From assembly GCA_030145245.1 (NCBI GenBank), contig JAQYWC010000069.1:62001-126000 (forward strand): DNA of 64,000 nucleotides. The letters run 5' to 3'. The notes beneath the pieces were generated by a model. That model searched no databases, had not been told where the DNA came from, and saw only the letters and a program-made list of their open reading frames with translations. Below are positions 55,269 through 62,037 of the stretch, one piece after another. The stretch comes from Desulfobacterium sp. (GTDB taxonomy: Bacteria > Desulfobacterota > Desulfobacteria > Desulfobacterales > Desulfobacteraceae). Made by a program: the position numbers and the translations under genes. Numbering within the stretch: position 1 is the first letter of the stretch; each line of letters starts with the position of its first letter.

Positions 55269-55862
55269 TTACTCCCGGGTAATCTCAATATCGTGATTCC
55301 TGGCAAAATCAGCCCCAAGGGGCGTTACTACTGCTTTTGCACCGGCCTTGATCTGCTTTGCACCCTTGGCAAGGGCTTCGGCAACATCCTTTTCCGTAAT
55401 CAGGCGTTTCCGTGACACAAGGGTATCCTCGGTCTCGGTCTCAAACCGCTTGATTCCAAACCCGGAAAGGGTCTTTTCATGTGACACGTACAGGTCGTAG
55501 AGGGCGTGGGGGGCTGTTTTTTCATACCCCAGGTATTGAAAATCCAGTACTTCTACGGTCTGTCCAGCGAGCAAAAGCGCCAGCACGCTCTCCATGACAC
55601 TGTCCGATGCCCTGCCAATGGCAAGGTCGGCCATGGCATTGCAGGTGAGTGTCGGCAGGATCAAGCGGTCCGCACCCTCAAGGGAGCTTCCGTCGTCAAG
55701 ACAGACGAGCTCAGCCCCCTGGGGCAAAAGTCCGGAAAGACCCGCAATGTCGGCGTCCTTGCGAAGGGCAAGAACGCCGATCCGGGTCTTTGGCTCAGGA
55801 GCGCTGAGCTCCTTGAGGACCTTTTGGATGATCTGCTCTACCAGTGTCGGATCAAGCCCCAC
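55269..55862 (-). CDS. Microcompartment-associated flavoprotein-like protein, function unknown
   Basis: 197 residues when started at the GTG at 55862, which has AGGAGGAG 4 nt ahead and overlaps the pduL stop; upstream ATG-started versions read the pduL sequence and are not expected. N-terminal helix DPTLVEQIIQKVLKELSA looks like an encapsulation peptide. The body has an alpha/beta pattern (RIGVLALRKDADIAG; LILPTLTCNAMADLAIGRAS). It resembles hypothetical proteins found in ethanolamine/propanediol loci; I cannot name the reaction. Confidence 0.65.
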   Translation of the reverse strand: MGLDPTLVEQIIQKVLKELSAPEPKTRIGVLALRKDADIAGLSGLLPQGAELVCLDDGSSLEGADRLILPTLTCNAMADLAIGRASDSVMESVLALLLAGQTVEVLDFQYLGYEKTAPHALYDLYVSHEKTLSGFGIKRFETETEDTLVSRKRLITEKDVAEALAKGAKQIKAGAKAVVTPLGADFARNHDIEITRE

Positions 55863-56505
55863 AGAACTCCTCCTGGGGCTGCTTGACAATGGTGCACTCG
55901 GAGGCCGGGGTCCAGCCGCTGCCGTTGCCCTCATCAAAGTCGATGTGCATGGCAAGGTTGAAATCGCTTGATACCCGGATCAGGACATCCCTGAACACGA
56001 CAGGGCGGGTTCCGGTCATGTTTACACAGACCAGATCCTTGTCCTTGAGGTTAAGGCGCTCGGCATCCGCAGGAGACATGTGAATATGGCGGCCTGCCAC
56101 GATCACGCCCTGCTCAAGCCCAACGATTCCAGTGCTTGACGCAAGAACGATTCCCGGGGTGCCTTGGATGTCACCGGACTGGCGGATGGGGACCTTAAGT
56201 CCCAGGGCCCTGGAATCGGAGATGGAAAGCTCCACCTGGGATTCGCTTCTGGCAGGTCCGAGAACGGCCACGTTGTCGATCACTCCCTTGGGGCCAATAA
56301 GCCGGACCCGCTGGTCACACAGGTACTGACCGGGCTGGGAGAGCTCCCGCTTGTAAGTCAGAGGTCCGCCGAACAGGGCAAGGCTGTCCTCTTCGGAAAG
56401 GTGGACATGCTTGGCTGAAAGCTCAACCGGGATGGTGCTTTTGACCTCTTCCCCAAGCTTTTTCTTCAACTCACCCATTATCAATTCAACTAATTTTTCA
56501 TCCAT
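55852..56505 (-). CDS. pduL: PduL-type phosphate acyltransferase
   Basis: 217 residues with an N-terminal encapsulation-like helix (KLVELIMGELKKKLGEEV), then the two duplicated barrels: SAKHVHLSEEDS and AGRHIHMSPADA carry the zinc-binding His residues. It converts acetyl-CoA and phosphate to acetyl phosphate and regenerates CoA within the shell. Start ATG at 56505; a GTG at 56508 is also possible. Its last codons overlap the GTG of the following gene. Confidence 0.95.
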   Translation of the reverse strand: MDEKLVELIMGELKKKLGEEVKSTIPVELSAKHVHLSEEDSLALFGGPLTYKRELSQPGQYLCDQRVRLIGPKGVIDNVAVLGPARSESQVELSISDSRALGLKVPIRQSGDIQGTPGIVLASSTGIVGLEQGVIVAGRHIHMSPADAERLNLKDKDLVCVNMTGTRPVVFRDVLIRVSSDFNLAMHIDFDEGNGSGWTPASECTIVKQPQEEFCGA

Positions 56506-56518
56506 CACTTGGGTCCTG

Positions 56519-57274
56519 TCATTTATAAATTCCGGCCTTATCCTTGAGCATCATGATGTAAATCACGCTGCTCATGCGGTTGAGGGCCTGGATCATATCT
56601 TGTTTTTCAACGTTATTCATGAAAGCGGCCACGGCCGCAATCTCGATTTCCCGCACACTGCTCCTCAGGGTATTCAGTCCCAGGAGGGAGGGGCCCATAT
56701 CCACTGAAGGCATGATGTGCTCTATTTTGAAGTAGCGTTTCGGATGGTGGGACCGCTCCCGGAGTTCAGGATCGGTAAGCCCCAGTATCATGGTTTCCGG
56801 CAGGGGCTGTTCCATCACGTCGCACTTCATGATCTCCCGCGCCCAGGAGAGAAGCTCCTCCAGATCTTTGCTGAGGGACCTCTTTTTCAGCTCAATGCTT
56901 CTGAGCTGTTCCATGAGAATCGCGGATTGGAAGCTGTCAAGCTTTCCCCGGAACACAATCCTGGGATCGTTCTTCATCACCAGGGCGTTGCCGCGAAGCT
57001 GGGTCATGTGCTCGGGTTTTGTCTCAAACATGCCGCCGTCCACGGCTGAAACGTATTTGGGCTTTGGCTGGGGAGAAGGAACCGGCTCAACCGGTGCTGG
57101 CACCGATTCCCGTGACTCCTTTTCCCCTTTTCCATTTTTTATGACGGCAACGGACTTCTCGTTTAAGAACTGTTGAGCGGAGGGGGTCAGGATCTGACCC
57201 TCCTCCACATTGAAAGTCTTAAAGGCCTTTTTTCTGAAACGCTGTCTCAGTAAGGATTCCGTTATGACCTTCAT
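56519..57274 (-). CDS. EutT-like protein lacking the cysteine motif
   Basis: 251 residues. The N-terminal module (ITESLLRQRFRKKAFKTF... ILTPSAQQFL) and body (KNDPRIVFRGKLDS; GLNTLRSSVREIEIAAVAAF; DMIQALNRMSSVIYIMM) clearly match EutT, the ATP:cob(I)alamin adenosyltransferase of the ethanolamine compartment. The HX11CCX2C metal site of EutT is absent: the protein has one Cys in total. The pathway here uses a glycyl radical and no B12, so adenosylation is not needed. It is probably a repurposed lumen protein. A structural role is inferred. Confidence 0.85.
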   Translation of the reverse strand: MKVITESLLRQRFRKKAFKTFNVEEGQILTPSAQQFLNEKSVAVIKNGKGEKESRESVPAPVEPVPSPQPKPKYVSAVDGGMFETKPEHMTQLRGNALVMKNDPRIVFRGKLDSFQSAILMEQLRSIELKKRSLSKDLEELLSWAREIMKCDVMEQPLPETMILGLTDPELRERSHHPKRYFKIEHIMPSVDMGPSLLGLNTLRSSVREIEIAAVAAFMNNVEKQDMIQALNRMSSVIYIMMLKDKAGIYK

Positions 57275-57280
57275 GGATTA

Positions 57281-57565
57281 TTATCCCTCAAGCTTGGGGA
57301 GAATCATCTCAACGTCGCCATGGGGTCTTGGGATCACATGGATGCTTACAAGCTCGCCTACGCGCTCTGCAGCAGCAGCACCGGCGTCTGTGGCAGCCTT
57401 AACCGCGCCAACATCGCCCCGTACCATTACGGTAACAAGGCCTGCGCCGATCTGAGTCTTTCCGATGAGCTGTACGTTTGCTGCCTTGACCATTGCATCA
57501 GCAGCCTCAACAGCGCCGATAAGTCCCTTAGTCTCGATCATTCCCAATGCATTCATTGTTGCCAT
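57281..57565 (-). CDS. BMC-H shell protein (PduA/EutM-like), paralogue of the copy at 54508
   Basis: 94 residues: [40 protein letters not shown]. The sequence is near-identical to the 54508 gene in the BMC core and differs mainly at the ends. AAGGAGATACAACC precedes the ATG. Confidence 0.95.
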   Translation of the reverse strand: MATMNALGMIETKGLIGAVEAADAMVKAANVQLIGKTQIGAGLVTVMVRGDVGAVKAATDAGAAAAERVGELVSIHVIPRPHGDVEMILPKLEG

Positions 57566-57584
57566 GGTTGTATCTCCTTATGTT

Positions 57585-59042
57585 TTAGTTTAACTCTTTG
57601 AATTGTTTAAGGATCATCTCTGTGATGAGCTTTATGTCCGCAGTTCCTGCAGCTGCCGCTGCCGGAGCCGCTGTAGCTGCCTGGGGTGCCTCCATGGACA
57701 TCGCAGTGGTTTCATAGGCCACCCTGCGGATGCTGTAGAGGTTATCCGGGGTTACATTGTCGGAAGTGGCGCTGCCGCCCACCGGTCCGCATCCAAGGGT
57801 AAAGGAGGGGAACAGGTTGGTGGAGAGGCCCACTGCGCCATGGGTGGATGGGGTGTTGACCAGGAGCCGGGAAACCGGCTTTTTCATGGCAAACTCACGG
57901 ACGATGGCATCGTCGTTGGAGTGGATCGCCATGGAGTGACCCAGGCCGCCGTTCTTGAGAAGCTTGTCGCAGGTCTCGCAGGCATCCTGCCAGGTTTCAA
58001 CCCGGTAGAAACCGAGAAGGGCTGTAAGCTTCTCCTTGGAGAAGTGGTACTTGGGTCCGATGCCCTCTTCCTCGCAAATCAGCACCTTGGTGTTGGCTGG
58101 GATGGAAATTCCGGCAATTGAGGCGATGTAGGCTGCGTCCCGGCCGACGACGGCGGGGTTCATGCTTCCGCCGGCGCGTTCCATGACAGATCTTACCTTG
58201 AGGAGGTCGTCTCCAACGAGGAAGTGACCGCCCTTGGCAATGAGGCACTCTTTGACCTTGTCGGCAATGACGTTCTCGGTAACGATGGCCTGCTCTGAGG
58301 CGCAAATTGTACCATTGTCAAAGGTCTTGCTGAGAAGGATCTTGTCTACGGCGGACTCGATGTCGGCGCTTCGCTCGATAAAGGCGGGAACATTACCGGC
58401 ACCAACCCCAAGGGCAGGTGTTCCGGAGCTGTAAGCCGCTTTAACCATGCCGGGACCACCAGTGGCAAGGATCAGGTCAGCCTGCTTCATCAGCTCGTTG
58501 GTGCCGCCGATGGAGGGGATGCTCATCACGTTGATCAGGTCCTCGGGAGCACCCTTTGCCTTGAGGGCCTCACGCATGATGTCAACAGCCGCCTTGATGC
58601 ACTTGGTGGCACTGGGATGGGGAGTGAAGACAACGGCATTACCCGCCTTGATGGAGATCATTGACTTGTAAATGGCTGTGGAGGTCGGATTCGTTGAAGG
58701 AATGATTCCGGCAATGACTCCGGCAGGTGTTGCGATCTCGATGATCTTCCTGTCCTTGTCTTCGCTGATGATACCAATGGTCTTCATTGGTTTGATGCAG
58801 CTGTAGAGCTTCTCGGATGCAAGGAGGTTCTTGGCCTTCTTGTCTGCCGTCTTGCCGTAGCCGGTCTCTTCATGGGCAAGCTTTCCAAGGCATTCAGCCT
58901 CTTTGGCGGCAGCAACTGAGATGGCAAGTACCAGGTCGTCAACTTGTTCCTGATTCATCTCTGCAAGGATGGCCTGGGCGGTTCTGGCAGCCCGGACAAG
59001 GGATCTTGCCTCTTGTATGGATAGTAGGTCTTTATCAACCAT
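57585..59042 (-). CDS. cutF: CoA-acylating acetaldehyde dehydrogenase, CutF/EutE-like
   Basis: 485 residues. Catalytic Cys247 in FDNGTICASEQ; NAD/CoA segment VGAGNVPAFIERSAD. It oxidises acetaldehyde from CutC to acetyl-CoA with NAD+. The C-terminal helix after a Pro/Ala linker (ITEMILKQFKELN) is an encapsulation peptide. AGGAGAACTAACAGAA before the ATG. Its intact active site contrasts with the paralogue at 47847. Confidence 0.95.
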   Translation of the reverse strand: MVDKDLLSIQEARSLVRAARTAQAILAEMNQEQVDDLVLAISVAAAKEAECLGKLAHEETGYGKTADKKAKNLLASEKLYSCIKPMKTIGIISEDKDRKIIEIATPAGVIAGIIPSTNPTSTAIYKSMISIKAGNAVVFTPHPSATKCIKAAVDIMREALKAKGAPEDLINVMSIPSIGGTNELMKQADLILATGGPGMVKAAYSSGTPALGVGAGNVPAFIERSADIESAVDKILLSKTFDNGTICASEQAIVTENVIADKVKECLIAKGGHFLVGDDLLKVRSVMERAGGSMNPAVVGRDAAYIASIAGISIPANTKVLICEEEGIGPKYHFSKEKLTALLGFYRVETWQDACETCDKLLKNGGLGHSMAIHSNDDAIVREFAMKKPVSRLLVNTPSTHGAVGLSTNLFPSFTLGCGPVGGSATSDNVTPDNLYSIRRVAYETTAMSMEAPQAATAAPAAAAAGTADIKLITEMILKQFKELN

Positions 59043-59047
59043 TTCTG

Positions 59048-59725
59048 TTAGTTCTCCTCATTTCTATGGTATTCAACAATTGCTTCAATCAACTCTTTTT
59101 TCCTGGCGTACTTGATCTTCTTCTGCGCCAGGGGCAGTCCGGGAAGCTTCCGGGCAAATTGTCTCAATTTAACAACGCTCATGCTTTTGAGCGCAGCCAG
59201 GTCCACCGTTTTTTTAACGGCAGCCTTTTTTTCAGGGACCTCACTGATAACCGTTTCAGCCTCAGTTTCAGGGGTCTTGCCGATAACCGTTTCAGCCTTA
59301 GTTTCAGCGTCAAGGGGTTTGCCGGGAACCGTTTCAAGCTCAACTTCAGGGGCTTTGCCGGTTACCTCTTGAGTCCCGGTTGCAGGGGGTTCAGGTAAAA
59401 CCGGTTCAGCCTTCGGTGGCACGGGTGCAGGGTCTGTTGCTTTCGGGTCGGGATCGGGTCCGAGCACGGTTTCAAGGCCCTCAGCGGTTCTTCCGATCAC
59501 GGTGGTGGAGAGCACCGTTCCAAGCCTTGTGGCAGCAGCCTTGCCTGCGTCAACCGCAGATGAAACAGCGCTGATGTCTCCGACGATCACGATGGTGATA
59601 AGGCCGGCCCCTATCATCTCCAATCCCTTCAACTCAACATCCGCGGATTTGACGGCGGCATCGGCCCCCTCGATGGCAGGAACCAGGCCGAGGGTTTCCA
59701 CTAATCCCAGGGCTTTATTTTCCAT
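59048..59725 (-). CDS. BMC-H protein with long C-terminal extension (Rho-N/SAP-like), head of the main unit
   Basis: 225 residues. Residues 1-88 are a BMC-H domain (ALGLVETLGLVPAIEGADAA). Then a ~90-residue linker rich in Pro, Glu, Thr and Val with imperfect repeats, and a C-terminal ~40 residues (MSVVKLRQFARKLPGL, then KYARKKELIEAIVEYH) matching the helix-extended-loop-helix of Rho-N/SAP domains, known to bind nucleic acid or serve as protein contact. Compare EutK, a BMC-H with a nucleic-acid-binding-like tail. First gene after the MerR-type promoter. Confidence 0.88.
   Translation of the reverse strand: MENKALGLVETLGLVPAIEGADAAVKSADVELKGLEMIGAGLITIVIVGDISAVSSAVDAGKAAATRLGTVLSTTVIGRTAEGLETVLGPDPDPKATDPAPVPPKAEPVLPEPPATGTQEVTGKAPEVELETVPGKPLDAETKAETVIGKTPETEAETVISEVPEKKAAVKKTVDLAALKSMSVVKLRQFARKLPGLPLAQKKIKYARKKELIEAIVEYHRNEEN
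59243..59370 (-). repeat. Imperfect tandem repeats in the linker of the BMC-H extension
   Basis: Three copies of a ~39-45 bp unit, translated roughly (E)AETVIGKTPET on the minus strand. The repeated plus-strand word AACCGTTTCA(G/A)CCT(C/T)AGTTTCAG shows nucleotide-level relatedness, so expansion or contraction is likely. Confidence 0.7.
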
Positions 59726-59825
59726 CCTAATCCTCTCTTTAGCTAACTGTTTTAAAATCCATATTAAGCCCCATTAAGCAAAAAAACTGTTGATGCATAA
59801 TGGCCACAGACTTACGTTTTGGGGG

Positions 59826-59856
59826 AGCATATCTTTTCCCCTAAGGGGAATGTCAA
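59826..59856 (-). promoter_or_regulatory. MerR-type promoter/operator for the main BMC unit
   Basis: Minus strand: -35 TTGACA (59851-59856), 19-bp spacer, -10 TATGCT (59826-59831). The spacer holds TTCCCCTAAGGGGAA (59836-59850), a perfect 7-bp-arm dyad around one base, the same sequence as at 51904. The predicted start point is ~95 nt before the BMC-H ATG. Confidence 0.9.
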
Positions 59857-60328
59857 CGTAAAATTTTTTCATAAACAGAGGCCGTGTATTTTGTTTGTCA
59901 AAGACGATTATTCAAGGTTTCTTGCAGGTTGGGCGATAGTAACCGGTGAATCAGTGCCTTGGGAAGGCCGTGCAGCGCTATGGACCTTCCGAAGGTGTCA
60001 GGTCCGACCGTGTTCAGTGTTTCATTCCCGGAGAGGCCTGGCCCGGTTTGAATTATTGCCGGAGGAGTTCAGGGGGAACTATTCCCTGCCAAAGAGGGGT
60101 CTGTTACGGGAAGGTTTAGGCCATAAATACCGGTTGCCAGGGGGGCTGGAACGACATATGGCAACCCGGGGGGGGTGCAAATTGGTCTGAAAAGCCTAAA
60201 AAGTTGACTGAACAGGCTTGCATGTCGTACCATGCTTTTGAATTACAGTGACACCGATTATAAGTAAGGACAGAGTTAACGCCAGAAAATTTGACGCCTG
60301 ATACATTACCAAGCTAAGAGGCCAGTTT
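59857..60328. other. Intergenic region between promoter and merR-type gene
   Basis: 472 bp. No gene recognised. G-rich around 60150-60180, AT-rich near the regulator. The regulator promoter is likely here but not placed. Confidence 0.4.
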
Positions 60329-61165
60329 ATGAAGTATAAAGACAGATATTCCATAGGAGACGTTAGTAGGCTTTGCAATATATCAAAGAAGGCACTTCGG
60401 TATTATGACAAAATTGGTCTTATAAAGTCTGAAAGAGACTGCATCAATAATTATAGATATTATTCCAACGAATCATTATTGGCTGTGCCGGTAATAAAAT
60501 ACTATAAGCAGATGGGCTTTAAGCTTGATGAAATGCGGGAGTTCATTGAGGGTAATGTTTATAAGGCGATCAAAGGATCCTTTCAATCAAAGATTGACGA
60601 GCTAAAAAAAACACAGGAAGAGATACGCAGAAAGTATGTTTCCGTTAAGGACTGGTATGATTTAATCGTAGAAGCAGAGATGGTCATCGATAATAATATT
60701 GAGGAAGTAGCCGTTAAATATGTTGATTCTTCAGAGTATCTCTTTCTCGAACAATCCTTTGATAATGATATTAAGGAATCCATTATCAATATTGAATTCA
60801 CAAATTTTGTAGAGAAGATAAGCAATGAGATAACGGGTCCTGTAGTGATAAAGTTTTCCTCCTTTAAAGACCGGATGCAGAACGAAAGTCAAAAGGTGAG
60901 GATTATGCAGAAAACATTAAAGGACTGTAAAGAAAATGAAAAAATGATGTTTGGTGGACAGATGATGATCTCCTGCTATCACATCGGTGCCCATGAAACA
61001 ATTAATGAAACCTACGAAAAAATATGCCATTGGGCTAACAAGCACAGGTATAATATCGGTGAAGAATCATACGAAAGGTATGTTACGGATTACTGGACTA
61101 CCCGAAATAGTGCACAATTTGTAACAGAGATAATGATGACTGTTTTAAGAAACAACAATTTATAG
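60329..61165 (+). CDS. MerR-family regulator with GyrI-like effector domain, probable activator of the cut regulon
   Basis: 278 residues. N-terminal MerR winged helix (YSIGDVSRLCNISKKALRYY, then KIGLIKSERD, YRYYSNESL), a coiled dimer helix (~90-120), and a C-terminal effector domain (GGQMMISCYHIGAHETINETYEKI, then YERYVTDYW) like BmrR/GyrI. It is divergent from the shell unit; its class matches the spacer dyads at 50148, 51904 and 59836. It is much richer in AT than its neighbours. It should sense choline, trimethylamine or a related cation, but this is inferred. Confidence 0.88.
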   Translation: MKYKDRYSIGDVSRLCNISKKALRYYDKIGLIKSERDCINNYRYYSNESLLAVPVIKYYKQMGFKLDEMREFIEGNVYKAIKGSFQSKIDELKKTQEEIRRKYVSVKDWYDLIVEAEMVIDNNIEEVAVKYVDSSEYLFLEQSFDNDIKESIINIEFTNFVEKISNEITGPVVIKFSSFKDRMQNESQKVRIMQKTLKDCKENEKMMFGGQMMISCYHIGAHETINETYEKICHWANKHRYNIGEESYERYVTDYWTTRNSAQFVTEIMMTVLRNNNL

Positions 61166-61229
61166 CGGCCTCCAACGTCAGACCCCGGAAACCAGATTAT
61201 GAAAGACAGGAAGTTGCTTTTTATCAAGA

Positions 61230-61272
61230 AAACCCGGTAAGGGCACAGCAAGTCGTGTTCCCTGCCGGGTTT
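61230..61272 (+). terminator. Hairpin after the MerR-type gene
   Basis: AAACCCGG...GGG with CCC...CCGGGTTT, 65 bp after the stop. Followed by a short T stretch only. It overlaps the slp-like fragment. Confidence 0.55.
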
Positions 61273-61338
61273 CTCCAGCCCTACCACCGTCCCTCGCTCT
61301 ATTATCGCTGGAACTACAGGCCCTTACATACGAAATGA
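61270..61338 (+). pseudogene. Fragment resembling the 3' end of slp
   Basis: In frame it encodes FLQPYHRPSLYYRWNYRPLHTK and a stop. The full Slp at 41101 ends HPYHRHSLYYRWHYYGH; 11 of 13 residues in PYHRxSLYYRWxY agree and the codons are similar. No start, signal peptide or upstream Slp domain remains. It is read as a remnant of a second slp copy beyond the cut cluster. Confidence 0.55.
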
Positions 61339-61347
61339 GACCACCCG

Positions 61348-61983
61348 TTATTGCTTTTTTCCCAGGATGGTGTGGAAGCCGGTGGTGTCCACAAAGCTTT
61401 CCATGGTGAGGCCGGCATTGGCAAAGAGTGTTTCCATCTCGCTTCTGTCGGGCAGGCGGTCGTTTGACACCGCGCTCTCGGTCTTGTGGTGGTTTGTAAG
61501 CTCACTGGAGGACATGAGGTGGGCAATCACCAGGAGGCCGCCGGGCTTGAGCACCCTCACCAGGCTTTCAAGGGCCCGGGCCTTGTCCGGAAAGTGGGGA
61601 AAGCAGGCAAAGCAGATCACCCGGTCGCAATGGTTCTCCCCCAGGGGAATGTTGGTCACCTGGGAGCAGATAAAGCTGATGTTGTCTCCCTTATGGAGCG
61701 CCTGGTTTACCCTGATCATCTCCTCGGCATAGTCCAGTTCATAAAGGTGGCCTTCGGGTGAGAGCCGCTTCATGAGATAGGGGGCAAGCACCCCGCTGCC
61801 GCATCCTGCGTCCAGGACCCTGTGGTTGGGTGCAAGGTCAAGGGATTGGATGATACGCTCTATCTTTTCTGAATAGCGGTCGTAGTTCCCGGTTTCGGGA
61901 TCCTTGTACAATTTGTCCAGCCAGGTTTCTGCCCGTTCGTTGAAAAAGCGTTTTCTTTCAATGTCCTGTTGTGTCATCTCCAT
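61348..61983 (-). CDS. Class I SAM methyltransferase (UbiE-like)
   Basis: 211 residues. Motif I LDAGCGSGVLAPYL, acidic loop YELDYAEEMI, and motif GLLVIAHLMSS. It transfers a methyl group from SAM to an unknown substrate. It follows the substrate-binding-protein gene by 54 bp on the same strand, and another methyltransferase lies upstream of that, so a three-gene unit is likely. AGGAGTAAACC before the ATG. Confidence 0.82.
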   Translation of the reverse strand: MEMTQQDIERKRFFNERAETWLDKLYKDPETGNYDRYSEKIERIIQSLDLAPNHRVLDAGCGSGVLAPYLMKRLSPEGHLYELDYAEEMIRVNQALHKGDNISFICSQVTNIPLGENHCDRVICFACFPHFPDKARALESLVRVLKPGGLLVIAHLMSSSELTNHHKTESAVSNDRLPDRSEMETLFANAGLTMESFVDTTGFHTILGKKQ

Positions 61984-62037
61984 GGTTTACTCCTTTAGCT
62001 CCTTAACTCTAATTTACGTGTTATTTTGGCAAGAAGA

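Noticed and set aside
55269-55955. 228-codon version of the flavoprotein-like gene
   Set aside because: Its first 31 codons are pduL sequence in another frame; the GTG at 55862 has a strong ribosome site.
59819-60190. 123-codon plus-strand frame ahead of the MerR-type gene
   Set aside because: It runs through the operator in the wrong sense, lacks a ribosome site, and shows no domain.
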